From Actinomortierella ambigua (lineage: Eukaryota > Mortierellomycota > Mortierellomycetes > Mortierellales > Mortierellaceae), in NCBI GenBank assembly GCA_016098155.1, contig JAAAJB010000162.1:1-59114 (forward strand): a stretch of 59,114 nt of DNA. Direction: 5' to 3'. The notes under the pieces are model-generated. The model did not search any database, was not told where the DNA came from, and saw only the letters and a list, made by a program, of their open reading frames with translations. The position numbers and the translations under genes are program-made. This document shows positions 10,804 through 20,804 of this stretch, piece by piece (position 1 is the first letter of the stretch; every line of letters begins with the position of its first letter).

Positions 10804-12381
10804 ATGGTCGTTAAATTTTTTGTTTACTAGCCATACATCTCTATCCCTCTACCCCAAACAGTCATGTCCCAGCGCCTCTTTCTTTTCATTTCTCTATAGA
10901 AGCGCTTCGTTTGTCCAGTTATTCTTTTGTTTGCTGGGCCCGCAATTTCTTTGTTCTCGAGTAATATAAAAACTTTCATGTTTTTTCTGAACATAATTTC
11001 GAAATTCGTCTTGTGCATGGGAAGAGAGAGAAAGACAGATATGTACACGAGCGAATATGATCAACAGGGCCCGTCCGTTGGCTAAGCTTAGAGCAGTTGG
11101 TGTTGCAAAGGCAATGAATGCCACTGTTGTACACGCACATTGTACCAATGGGTCGTCGTTTGAAGAACTCCGTTGTGGTGACGTTCTACGGCGGCGTGAG
11201 TTGTGGGGGTTCATCTTTCAATTAGGAGATGTGACAAAGTTAACCGCGTTGAAGGTTAGATATACTGTAGTCTAGCAATTCTAATATCGCCTTCCCAACG
11301 CTCAGATGAAAGGGGGAGGAGTGTATGACCAAGAGCTGGGTTGAGGATACACACCATGCATTAATCCCCCCCCCCTTTTTTTTTGCACATTGGTCGTATG
11401 GAACCGAGCCGAGCTAGCGCGTCATGATCGACATCCAAAAAAAGAATGAGAAAAAAGAGGAAAGCAGTGCTGCATGACCATTTTAGTACAGAAAACAAAT
11501 TAATGAGGCGTTTTTCTCTTTCTTCTCTTGGAACTATGGATCCTTTCAGGGAAGTTTGAGTCATGAATGGGGTCGTGCAGGAAGAGGGGAAAAGTGGGGG
11601 CGGGGGTGGACGGAGGAAGTTTCTAGGCAAGTGTAACGCATGGATTCCCGGGTTTAACTCTCCATACTGGGCTCAGTAGTACCCTTGGTCGCACTTCTGG
11701 AGAATGTGGGGTGGGCGTGATGCCACGGTTGGTCGTGCATGAGCCATGCTCACATCAAACCTTCCAGCAGGAAAAGGGTCTATTTGTTTAATGTTGCCGA
11801 TACCCATTATTCATCGGGGGGGGGGTCGAGCTGGGGTCAGATGAAATGTTGGGTCTTTCAACTCACATCTGGCAATTAAGGATGGCATCCCATCTTCATC
11901 TTCATCAGCCCCAACACGAAAGTATTTCTGGCTGCACAAGTTGCTTACCATACTACTCTTTGGCAGCGTGGCATGCATGCAAATGGCAAGTCGACCGTAG
12001 CACCACGAGTGAATCCCAAGGTGCATAATTGAAAAGTCGACCGAGTAGCTATTCGATTTTTCTGTAAATTGATGTGATGTCGAAACCAAAAAAAAAAAGA
12101 CCGCACTCGATACACTTGTACATACACAAGGGTACGTTGTTTGTGTAAGGGGGGCTGAGGGCAGGGGCAGGTTCTCCTGAATTTTACCATGCAATTTTTC
12201 TGACAGTGGGACTGACCATGGTGCATCTTAGTTCCAAAAAGCTTGTGCGCGATTGGAGATGCGAGAAGACTGCAGTGTAATGTATGTGTGTCTGTATGTT
12301 GTGGTGGTCCTCGACGCACATTTTATATAAAAAACGTTCATTTTGCATACGAGTGTATTTCTAAATCATCAACTTTGCAGC
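10804..12381. promoter_or_regulatory. Duplicated spacer and promoter of first hairpin gene
   Basis: No gene is supported. This is the counterpart of 6046-7402. TATATAAAA at 12324-12332 is a good TATA box about 50 bases before the ATG at 12382. A polypurine/polypyrimidine run (about 11366-11384) and a G run (11817-11825) are present. Confidence 0.6.
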
Positions 12382-13311
12382 ATGTGTTCCCCACTCTTCG
12401 ATAAAAGCTTCATCGCACATCTTTCAGGACACCTCCAGACTCTTAATGAGTACATACAAAAAGACTTGGAGATCAAGAAGGAGACCCTCGAGCAAAGGAT
12501 CAAGGCCGTCCTCGAGTCAACCGAAGAGGCCACTCTCGACTTGACAAACCAATACCTGACGACTTTGCAGAGGTATCTCAATGACACCCTGCCGGACCTC
12601 TTGAGGCTCATCCTGCAAATCGGCTGCCTGGCACGGGAGTACGATCGTTCTCTCGATGCGTTTGTTCGTCAAACCCCACGCGTCATTGGACAAGTCGAGT
12701 CATGCTTGGATGGTATCCGTTCACTCATGGCAGCACACTCCAACACCATCCAACAAGTAAGCCAGCTGACTTTGGACATCGGGAAAAAGATAGAAGACCA
12801 CGGGCAAAAGGCCAAAGACCGTAAAAAAGACTCGCGGCTTGCCAGATCCGCATCGGTCGGTCTTACTGCTGTATCCATCGTGGGTGGTGCCGGTATTGTC
12901 GCCGCAGAACTGCCTGTTGTCCTACTCATGACCTTTGCGGCTTTGGCCACCAGCGGAACCAGCATGGCAGGCGTGTACGCCGTGGCGAACAAGAAAATGG
13001 CCCAGGTCTATACCGAGGCTGGAGAACAACTTGAGGTGCTCAAGGGTTGTAACGGCGAATTCGAGTCGCCCCTTGGCACCATCTACAACAAGCTCGCCGA
13101 AAGCCAGTCGCATTTGAGGTCGCTGCAGCGTGAGACGGGGATTCTTGCTGAAGAGCACGCTAAGAATCGCAGGGTCTTGTATGCGGAGGCTCAGAGGGAG
13201 GCTCGGGACATCAAGACATTGTGCGATGATATTCAAGAGAACGCAGGGCGCATCAAGAACTTAGGCGGTAGAGTAGATTCCCGACTCAGTCAACTTCGGC
13301 GGCGTTGTTGA
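12382..13311 (+). CDS. Coiled-coil / membrane-hairpin / coiled-coil protein, paralogue 1
   Basis: Predicted protein of 309 residues with no recognised family. Residues 1-155 are mostly long amphipathic helices rich in E, K, Q and L. Residues about 157-203 form a continuous glycine/alanine-rich hydrophobic stretch long enough for two membrane passes, broken by a proline. The rest is again charged helical coiled coil ending in a basic tail (RLSQLRRRC). This helix / hydrophobic hairpin / helix plan resembles alpha-helical pore-forming proteins (ClyA/HBL/Cry6 type) and also apolipoprotein-L-like proteins. That is a topology comparison, not homology I can prove. No signal peptide is visible, so it would be cytosolic or leave by a non-classical route. 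Single exon with a TATA box 50 bases upstream. It heads a tandem of three genes and has a broken duplicate at 7403-8249. The ATG at 12382 is chosen because it follows the TATA box and matches the start of the homologous region. Confidence 0.7.
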   Translation: MCSPLFDKSFIAHLSGHLQTLNEYIQKDLEIKKETLEQRIKAVLESTEEATLDLTNQYLTTLQRYLNDTLPDLLRLILQIGCLAREYDRSLDAFVRQTPRVIGQVESCLDGIRSLMAAHSNTIQQVSQLTLDIGKKIEDHGQKAKDRKKDSRLARSASVGLTAVSIVGGAGIVAAELPVVLLMTFAALATSGTSMAGVYAVANKKMAQVYTEAGEQLEVLKGCNGEFESPLGTIYNKLAESQSHLRSLQRETGILAEEHAKNRRVLYAEAQREARDIKTLCDDIQENAGRIKNLGGRVDSRLSQLRRRC

Positions 13312-13657
13312 GACTCTTCCCCACCCCCCCCTTTTTTTTTCTTCAACCGTACTTCTCAAAAGATGGTGAAGGGTCTACCTTAATATAAAAAGCAATCTTA
13401 AGAAGAGGGAGTAGAAATCAAAGCGCCACATTCATGAGTTCTAAAATAAGAAGGCTTAGGCAAGCAATACCACATACTTTTTTGGTGATGATGGTGGTCT
13501 GGGTCCCACCTTGTAACACAAGATGGAGCACACTCTGTGATTAACATGTCAGGCTGCAGCTCAACATGGTTTGCATGAACTTGCATGGCCTTGTTTGCAT
13601 GTTATTTATTTGAATGGACAATTCCATCTCGCTTCTTTGCATTGGTAACCTTTCAAC
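13312..13657. other. Spacer between paralogues 1 and 2
   Basis: A C-run/T-run follows the stop, then 300 bases without a gene. No strong TATA box; TTATTTATTTGAATGG (about 13602-13617) is the only A/T-rich element near the next start. Confidence 0.5.
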
Positions 13658-14575
13658 ATGACCGACACAGTCCCAGACACAAACTCCGCCCCGCTTCTTT
13701 CACAAACCCTAAAGTCTATCCAACATGGTATCCAGGTCCAGGTCGAAGATCTGGGCCAGCTCATCGAAGAAAAGAACAGAGCCATCTTTACCACAGCCAA
13801 CAATCAAACTCGCGCGCTGCTGACATTATGTTTCCTGCGTCATGTTCAGGAATATCTCCACGGAGCCCTACCGGACCTCTTTCGCTCCATGGCCAGGATC
13901 CGTCGCGTGGCCCAGGCATTCGAGAGCGATTTTGAGGCGTTTGGTCACCTGACAGCCAACATCCTCCTCCGAGAGATCGAGTCTTGCAGCGACGATGTCT
14001 GCTCGCTGACAGAAAAACACTTGCATTCAACGAAGAATTTGTCCGGGCTAGCGATCCCCATCAACGAACAGCTCGAGAAAGAAGAACGCGACGCCACCCA
14101 CCCTATCCGGGGTACACTCGTAGCCCGCATCGATTCGGTACGGCGAGAGGTCGCTGACATCACATTCCAGCCCATGAATGTCCTCACTACAACGGCGATG
14201 AAACTGGCCGGCGATGGAGACATCACCCCGAGAGTAGTCGCTCTGATCCAAAAGAGCCATGCCAAGATCTCCCCCAGTGTCAAGATCCAGTTGACCCTGG
14301 TCCAGAGATGCATCGACGAGTTCCAGTCACCCTTGATGTGCATTAGCAGCAAGCTCGGCGCCGGCCAGGGTTATCTGAGGAGTTTGCAGAGCGACACAGA
14401 AGTCATCGCCGATGAGGACGAGGAAGGTATCGTTCGTCAGGACTCGTTCAGGCTCGCTCGGGAGGATGCCCGAGCCATCTTGGCCTTGTTCGATGAGATT
14501 CAACAGGTCTCTTCAGACATCATGACCCTGAGTTCTCAGTTGAGCGTAGGAAATGACCAATTCACCCGCCGTTAA
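13658..14575 (+). CDS. Coiled-coil family protein, paralogue 2, without the hydrophobic hairpin
   Basis: Predicted protein of 305 residues, collinear with its neighbours. It shares the L-P-D-L-F/L-R motif near residue 70 (GALPDLFRSM), a conserved E-F-Q/E-S-P-L segment near residue 222 and a C-terminal coiled coil. Where paralogues 1 and 3 have a hydrophobic hairpin of about 46 residues, this protein has a charged, only mildly apolar segment (about 150-205). If the hairpin enters membranes, this member should not do so by itself. It could be a soluble partner or regulator, as in multi-component alpha-helical toxins, but that is inference. No signal peptide. Single exon, same strand as its neighbours. 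Confidence 0.7.
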   Translation: MTDTVPDTNSAPLLSQTLKSIQHGIQVQVEDLGQLIEEKNRAIFTTANNQTRALLTLCFLRHVQEYLHGALPDLFRSMARIRRVAQAFESDFEAFGHLTANILLREIESCSDDVCSLTEKHLHSTKNLSGLAIPINEQLEKEERDATHPIRGTLVARIDSVRREVADITFQPMNVLTTTAMKLAGDGDITPRVVALIQKSHAKISPSVKIQLTLVQRCIDEFQSPLMCISSKLGAGQGYLRSLQSDTEVIADEDEEGIVRQDSFRLAREDARAILALFDEIQQVSSDIMTLSSQLSVGNDQFTRR

Positions 14576-14996
14576 TGCTTCCTTTTTTCACTCTTAATCC
14601 CTATTGTTTTTTTCCTCTTCTCCCATGCCAGTACTTTTGCTAGTAACCAGCATTCTTCACGATCAAAAAAAAAAGTTCGATTGAGTGGTGTAAACGAACC
14701 CCAGGCCTGCAGGAGTCAGATTGTTCTGAGCATTCGTAGTTCAAACTTGCTGAGGATCTTGTACTCCCAGAAACGCATGAATAGGGGGTTGTGAGGAGGT
14801 ATTGTTGCTGCCATCTCGCAGAGCATGAATAGGGCTTAGATCTTTGAAGTGGTGAGCCAGAAGTTGCTGTGCTACCTGTGCCCAGAAGCCCTTTCCCTTG
14901 TCGTGGGGTACATGTGGGTGTCTGTGTGCGTGTGAATGTCTTAAGTGTCGTCATGCATGTTTTGGAATGCTTTTTTGGCATGGTCATTTCTGTGAC
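14576..14996. other. Spacer between paralogues 2 and 3
   Basis: T-rich just after the stop, then no gene. A minus-strand open frame covering most of it (14640-14987) has no recognisable feature and is treated as chance. Confidence 0.5.
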
Positions 14997-15917
14997 ATGT
15001 CCAACTCATCTTCCGACATGAAGCTCAGCCCGCACCTTTCGAAAGAACTTCAGTCTATCCAGGACGACCTCCAGGCCCAATTAAAGGGACTAGAGGTGTT
15101 TCTCGCGGATAGGGACCGTATCCTCTACCTCCACACTGCAGAGCAATCCCGCGAGCTGAAGACCAGATTTGTAGGCATCATCCAGCAGTACCTTAGCACA
15201 ACGCTACCAGACCTCTTTCGATTCATGGACCAGGTTGACCAGCTGACAAAGCTATACGATGGGCCCTATGAAACGTTTATATGGAATACATCCTCCACCA
15301 TCCGCAAAGTGGAACTGTGCATGAAATTTTGCAAGTCCCACGAAGACCAGCATCGCAGCGTGAACCAAAAACTATCTGGATGGTGTCACGAGATTGCCGA
15401 CCGCATCCAAATGTACAGAGCAGCGGGCGGTCAGCGCTCTAAAGGCTCCAAGGTGGCCAAATTCGCTACTCTGACTCTCGTGGTTGGAGGCCTCACAGGG
15501 GGCGCCGTTGTTGCCATCGTTGTTTCACCCTTGGTGGCCATTGGGACATTCGCTGCATGCGGCACTGGTGGCGTCTTCTCGGCTGCGTTGGCGATGTTTG
15601 GGGATCAAGAGTCAGAAATCTGCCAGAAAGCATGCTTCAAGCTCAGCACGATGATCGTATGCCACCGTGAGCTTCAGTCGTCTATCAATATAGTAGCCGA
15701 CAAGCTTGACAATTGTAGGTGCTGGCTGCAGAGTCTACGAGACTGTACCGAGAAGATCGCCGACGTCCACAGAGCTGAGGGTAGTCGTCGAGAGGCGTAC
15801 AGGACAGCCCAGCAGGAGATCAGAAACATCAAGACCGCATGCGAAGGAATTCATCGGGGCGCACTGCGTTTATCGATCATGAGCAGTCAAGTGAGGGCCG
15901 AGATACGTCAACTGTAA
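14997..15917 (+). CDS. Coiled-coil / membrane-hairpin / coiled-coil protein, paralogue 3
   Basis: Predicted protein of 306 residues with the same plan as paralogue 1. A helical charged N-terminal part contains TTLPDLFRFM. A glycine-rich hydrophobic hairpin (about 156-201, with VVGGLTGGAVVAIVV and a second apolar segment after SPL) follows, then a C-terminal coiled coil. The hairpin falls at nearly the same residues as in paralogue 1 (157-203), which argues that the architecture is conserved by selection although most other residues differ. It has several extra cysteines in the C-terminal half. I start at 14997 because the length and alignment then match its paralogues; the in-frame start at 14898 would add 33 residues with no counterpart. 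Function unknown; see the ClyA/ApoL-like topology remark for paralogue 1. Confidence 0.7.
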   Translation: MSNSSSDMKLSPHLSKELQSIQDDLQAQLKGLEVFLADRDRILYLHTAEQSRELKTRFVGIIQQYLSTTLPDLFRFMDQVDQLTKLYDGPYETFIWNTSSTIRKVELCMKFCKSHEDQHRSVNQKLSGWCHEIADRIQMYRAAGGQRSKGSKVAKFATLTLVVGGLTGGAVVAIVVSPLVAIGTFAACGTGGVFSAALAMFGDQESEICQKACFKLSTMIVCHRELQSSINIVADKLDNCRCWLQSLRDCTEKIADVHRAEGSRREAYRTAQQEIRNIKTACEGIHRGALRLSIMSSQVRAEIRQL

Positions 15918-16528
15918 AAGTAGATGCTCATTCTTCGCCTCTTTTTATTCTTTCATACTGGACACTCCTGTACAATCTATCGCAGCAGATATATGAGTCA
16001 TGCTACGTAGATTATTTCACTCTTTCTACCAGAGCTTTGTAACAAGATGAGAGTTCAAGATATTCATCTCCGCCCAACCATCGAGCTCAGACCATTGGCC
16101 TATCTTCTCGTTTATTCCCCCCGCAATCTCACTCCAGAGGAGAGGCTGAGAGAAGGAAAAGTCGGTTTTGTAGGACAATGCTGAGAAAAATATGTTCTAG
16201 GGAAGCGACTGGAGCAAGCCGTTTTTTTTTTTAATAAAAGAGAATACCTCTGAGGAGAATCTAAAAAGTAACTCGCTTCAATTTGATTTACTTTATTCTT
16301 ATACGAAAGAATATCGGCATAGGTAGAAGGGTAACTCAAAATAGAAGAACAATAGGTTTTTAAGAGTCGCAGAAATGAGGCAGGGGGAAAGAAATGAACA
16401 TGGTGAAGGGTGTGGACATGGGTACACAACCAATGTTAGGCTGATGAGGAAAGGGGTCACGAGCTACGACTCGGCAAGGTAGTGGATAAAGTAAGATGGC
16501 GCTCCAACGGCGATAAGACCGAGCTCGG
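15918..16528. other. Convergent spacer between paralogue 3 and the cysteine-rich gene
   Basis: No gene is supported. Both flanking genes end here. A/T-rich with an A/T homopolymer near 16220-16235. Confidence 0.5.
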
Positions 16529-16783
16529 TTAGGGGTGATTGCAATGATCCTCACACATCTGCCGTTGGCCATTCCACCAGCCTCTGCAGCAGCCGAAGCA
16601 TGTATTTTGATCTAGACCTGGTCTACATCCCATCAAACAGTCGCTAAGGCCACTATCGGTACAGCCATAGCAACTGCTGCAGTCCGTGTAGTCCGGACAT
16701 GAGCCCATGAGACACCCAGACACTGCCATCATAAGATACATCAACTGGATAGCGACCAAGATGACTAGTTGTGGGGCGTGCAT
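16529..16783 (-). CDS. Small secreted cysteine-rich protein (12 Cys)
   Basis: Predicted protein of 84 residues. Residues 1 to about 23 form a signal peptide with a hydrophobic core (LVILVAIQLMYLMMAV). The mature part has 12 cysteines in about 60 residues, enough for six disulfides, and contains an internal repeat: CLMGSC..D.YTDCSSCYGC is echoed by CLMGC..GLDQNTCFGCC. It ends GWWNGQRQMCEDHC. I do not recognise the family. Size, signal and cysteine density fit secreted effectors or antimicrobial-like peptides, which remains inference. The ATG at 16783 is preferred over an upstream one at 16807 because it puts the hydrophobic core at the usual distance. Single exon with a TATA box upstream. Confidence 0.7.
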   Translation of the reverse strand: MHAPQLVILVAIQLMYLMMAVSGCLMGSCPDYTDCSSCYGCTDSGLSDCLMGCRPGLDQNTCFGCCRGWWNGQRQMCEDHCNHP

Positions 16784-16885
16784 TTTGTTAGAAGAGAAGA
16801 TCGTCAAAGGCGTGTAAATAGATAAGGGTACGAGAGTGAGAACAGGAGTGATTACGAACGTTGATGAGTGAAAGAGGGTGGGTTG

Positions 16886-16893
16886 CTTTTATA
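16886..16893 (-). promoter_or_regulatory. TATA box of the cysteine-rich gene
   Basis: TATAAAAG on the minus strand, about 103 bases before the ATG at 16783. The position suits a short leader. Confidence 0.6.
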
Positions 16894-19800
16894 CTCGGGG
16901 TCAACATTTAACGATCATTACTCGCGTCACCCATCTGTCCACTCGCATGGGGCCGGCAGAAGTCATCGGCTAATTCACACAGTGTCTCAAAGGCGTATTT
17001 TACGAATTGACACCTACGGAGATATTGTCCATATCATATTGTTGTAATTCCCACGCCCTGACCCTTACTACGTGGTAGTACTTCCATCCATATGTTACGG
17101 GCGCTAATAGCGAACAGCAAAAATCGGCGAAACGGAAGATAGATGCTGTGATGTCTCGGGGAAGATGGCTATCGCGTAAAACACAAAGGGGAGGTCGGCC
17201 ACATACTGAGACTCTGTAGCTTTGCATTATATCTCTGGCAATAAACTTGTATCAGATTCTGGTAACGATTCTCAGTGAGATCAATATTCTTATGCGGAGA
17301 TAAACTTTCTAAAGTTTGTGACATACCTCCGAATGGTAAATTCTTACCCCATCAAGAATTGACTGCAAGGGACTACTATCCCTGTCTATCGCCAATTACT
17401 GTGAAGCACGGTGTTGGTCTACATTGAGCTGTGGTTGGAAGTGCTCGATCACGATCCACAGCCTTGTCTCGCGCCTGGAATAGGCAACCGGCTGAACAAC
17501 GTAAATCCACATTACGTCCTCTATCTATAGGGAATTCAGCCATGACAAAAAAAATAACCCCATCTCCTCTATCTCTTGTGAAATACACCATTTCTTAATT
17601 GCATAGGATAATACACTTCTGAATGCAACGACGAATGACGGAGACATATCTATGATTGATGAATGTTAAGGCGACATTTGCTTGTCTGTCTAAGCTAGGA
17701 TACTGATTCAGGCAAGATGGTAAAATCCGAAAGGAAGGCAACAGAAGAAAATAGTTCCTTAGGAGGAGGAGGATTCATGCGGTAGCTCTGCACTAATTCA
17801 TGGCCTTTCCCCGTACTACTTTGAACCCCATGGTCATCTTCAAGCACAGCGTTGGAAGATCACAGATACATTGAAGTTTGTCATGTTCGCTCATCATGAA
17901 AGACCCAATGAGGAGAAAACGAAAAGAAAAGAATATCTATCTTTCTACCCGTGACTTCAAAGACGGGGCTTTCAAACTAGTTTATGTAGAAAGCGTACTT
18001 CAATTTCAGTTTCTCAACTGTAATCCAAACGCGACGGCAAACAGACCTCACCGTCAACATTGAACAAAAAAAAAAAGCTTATACTGAGAAACACTGGGAT
18101 GAATTCTGAACAGAAAGAAAGAGACCAGTAAGCATCCATTTCGGCCACTCATCAGTTTTGTTTTGCTTGAGGTGATTCTGTTCATCCATGAAACCATGGG
18201 AAGCACTTGGGTCAAATGTTGTTCGGGTCACTGCTAGACGCCACCAATATCGACCATCACGGTCGGCCTCGGTAAGATGAGCCGGGGAAAGAGTGCCAGC
18301 TCAGCTGGGTTCTATGGACAATTTTGAGAGTGCAAAAACGTGGAGCAAGAAAAAATAACCCTCGAGTAGAAAAAAAAGAGCGAGCTAGCGAGCGAACATG
18401 TGCAATGCAATTAAAGAAAAAGGGAAGGGGGGGGGCCAACACGACAAAAAAATCATACACTGCAAAAGACGAATAGAAGAGTCGAAAGTGTGTGGGGTTA
18501 GCACGCACTCTCGCACCTGGTGGCGCTTTATTCGTTCTTGCACTTTCTCTCCTCTTTCGATCCTTATGCTGAAAACGGTCGGCCACTGGAAGAGGCCCCA
18601 CCCCTTTGCTCTCCTCAGTCTCCTAAGGATAGAAAGTTGCCGAGAAAGGATAGTGTAAATGAGTATACAGAAGGTTGGATTGCTCAATGGAAACAGGTCG
18701 TTTCAGCGAAGTGCTCTGTCTTTCCTGGAGCTCGGCTGGTGTGGGTGAGTGAAGGAGGGGAGGACGGAGAGAAATGGAGAAAAAGCGGGAAGACACAGCT
18801 TGCATGTCATCCCATGGTTCATCCACTGATCCTTGACTGATCACAGTCTGGGATACTTGGCTGATCATAGCTGGAAACTGTTGTTACCCGTGTGAATATA
18901 TCTATTTTTTTTGGGATAAAACCTGTGTCACACTATGTATAATCTGTCGCCTTTAAAGTTGCGAATCGCAGAAATGGGTAAAATTTTACATTGCAACAAA
19001 AAATCATGTCCCCTGTCGTGCGAAGAAGAGGAAGGGACGTTATCTCAGTGGGGAGTGGTTGATCCGTTGATTATGGTGAGCTTATCGCCATGAGTACAGG
19101 GAAACCGGTTTGTTATCCAAACAAGGTCATGCAACGTGCTGGCTCACACTAGCGCGCTTGTGCGCCAAGAGGTGTAGGCTTTCCTAGGATTCTTGTCTTT
19201 CTCCGCTGTGTGGTGGTGTAGGCGGTGAGCAAAAATCGATTCACTGTCATAGCGAACTGCATTCTTGCGGGGAATACCTTATTTTTCTTTTAGACCTTTG
19301 CTCATCTTGTGTTCGCACATAGCATTGGGAACGAAAGAATGGTCACACTCATGGGTGCACAAGAACAGGATGTGTGCCGATAGGGCTATGGCCCTCGGCG
19401 TGCTGTTACTCAAAGAAGCAAGAGAGTAGACGAAGAGCATCCACAGAGTTGGTGGGAGAAAATGGTGAGAGGGCAGACATATACCCAATCATGTCGATGG
19501 CGTTATCCACCTTAGCAATACAACAACACGACAACAGTAATGACAACAATGACAATATCAACAAACAAGGCGAATGGGCAGGCGCGGGACAAGGTAGTGT
19601 GGCTGCGATGATAGGAATATAAGGCCAATCGTGCTAAATCAAGTAGGTGCATTGGCGTGGGCTGTCTCAAGTCCAAAGGCTCTCTGTGTGTCCATTTTCG
19701 GGCTACCAAGAATCCACTCGTGCGCACTTCCCACGCCATGACTGGAATGCCATGTCATGCTCTACCATGCCCAAACTAACAGGGCAGCATCCCATTGGCC

Positions 19801-20027
19801 AGAACACTATCAGAGTCCGAGCTATGAAGAAGTACCCGTTCCAATCAATCGGCCTCGAGCTGTCGGAGCGAGGACGCGTGTCTTCGTGTCTTCAGCAAAT
19901 AATCAACAGAAATTTGACTTCGTAATACGCAGCTGCATCGTTCGAGAGGAATGAGACCAAGTAAACTGCTGGAGCATCGACAATGCCTTTTGGAGGATCG
20001 AGAATATGGTCAGGGGGCCCCAATGGG
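16894..20027. other. Gene-poor stretch, 3.1 kb
   Basis: I see no gene with a domain, signal peptide or paralogue. Open frames are short and frequent stops occur on both strands. From about 19270 to 20027 the sequence is related to the upstream DNA of the second and third lysozyme genes. Shared landmarks are a TTGCTCA(T/C)CTTGTGTTC motif near 19297 and CTGGAATGCCA near 19742. It is therefore part of the lysozyme duplication unit. Confidence 0.55.
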
Positions 20028-20240
20028 TATAAAACGAAGACGTTTTCGCCCCCAAGAATGATTCTCCACCCTCATCCTTGCTTTCACTTGCCAAGACACA
20101 CACAGGTTCGATACCTCCCTCCACTTTCACTGGCCATACCATTTCAACAAGTAGAGAGGGAACATTGATGTCCCGCTGTCCATGACAAGCATTTTTAACC
20201 ATCAATTTCTCTCCCTCTTTTTCTCTTCTACCTTTGTTAG
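20028..20240 (+). promoter_or_regulatory. Promoter and probable 5'UTR intron of lysozyme gene 1
   Basis: TATAAAA at 20028-20034 is followed by a leader conserved in all three lysozyme copies (CGAAGACGTTTTCGCC..AAGAATGATTCT). A likely intron runs 20106-20240, from CACAG|GTTCG to TTTGTTAG|GTTTC, ending nine bases before the ATG. The donor is not a standard GTNNGT, so an RNA read is needed to confirm it. Confidence 0.55.
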
Positions 20241-20249
20241 GTTTCAACC

Positions 20250-20804
20250 ATGAAGTTCTCTCTCGCTCTCGTCACCATTGCTGCCACCATTGGCGCGACC
20301 ATGGCTGCCCCCTGCACTCTCATCAACGATGCCGGTATCAAGCATGTCAAGCACTTTGAAGGCTTTGTCGCCCGTCCCGCGCCCGATCCCGTTGGTCTGC
20401 CCACTGTTGGCTACGGTCACTTGTGCCAGCAGAAGAACTGCGCCGAAGTCAAGTACAAGTTCCCCCTGACCGAGGCCACGGCCACGCAGCTGCTGAAGGA
20501 TGATCTCCCCAAGTACACCTCGTGCCTTGGCAAGGCTCTTGGCGCCAAGGTATCGCTGAACCAGAACCAGTGGGCTGCCCTGACCTCGTGGACCTTCAAC
20601 GTCGGCTGCGGTGCCATGCGCTCTTCGGATCTCGTCAAGCGCCTGAACGCTGGCCAGAACGCCATTACTGTCGCCTCTGAGGAGCTCCCCCGCTGGAACA
20701 AGGGTGGCGGAAAGGTTCTGCCTGGTCTGGTCCGCCGTCGCAAGGCTGAGGTCGACCTCTTCAAGGTTGCCAACTCGGCCAAGGCTTTCCCCCACTGCTC
20801 GTAA
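20250..20804 (+). CDS. Secreted GH24 lysozyme (phage-T4-type muramidase), copy 1
   Basis: Predicted protein of 184 residues that would cleave the MurNAc-GlcNAc beta-1,4 bond of bacterial peptidoglycan outside the cell. Signal peptide about 1-19 (LALVTIAATIGATMA|A). The GH24 catalytic triad is visible with the exact T4 lysozyme spacing: E37 (in HFEGF), D46 (DPVG) and T52 (PTVGYGH). NQWAALTSWTFNVGCG is the usual GH24 core helix motif. Six cysteines (22, 59, 64, 93, 121, 183) are shared with copies 2 and 3 and could form three disulfides, as suits a secreted enzyme. Codons are C/G-rich, more so than in the surroundings, suggesting strong expression. The family is typical of phages and bacteria, so fungal copies probably derive from transfer. 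Single coding exon. Confidence 0.93.
   Translation: MKFSLALVTIAATIGATMAAPCTLINDAGIKHVKHFEGFVARPAPDPVGLPTVGYGHLCQQKNCAEVKYKFPLTEATATQLLKDDLPKYTSCLGKALGAKVSLNQNQWAALTSWTFNVGCGAMRSSDLVKRLNAGQNAITVASEELPRWNKGGGKVLPGLVRRRKAEVDLFKVANSAKAFPHCS

Larger units (their letters stand above)
10486..13345 (+). repeat. Segmental duplication, right unit
   Basis: Direct-repeat partner of 5383-8282. It contains the TEF3 fragment, the same downstream spacer and the intact hairpin gene. Spacer copies differ by many substitutions and small indels, so the duplication is not recent. Similarity ends in the C/T run after the gene's stop. Confidence 0.85.
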
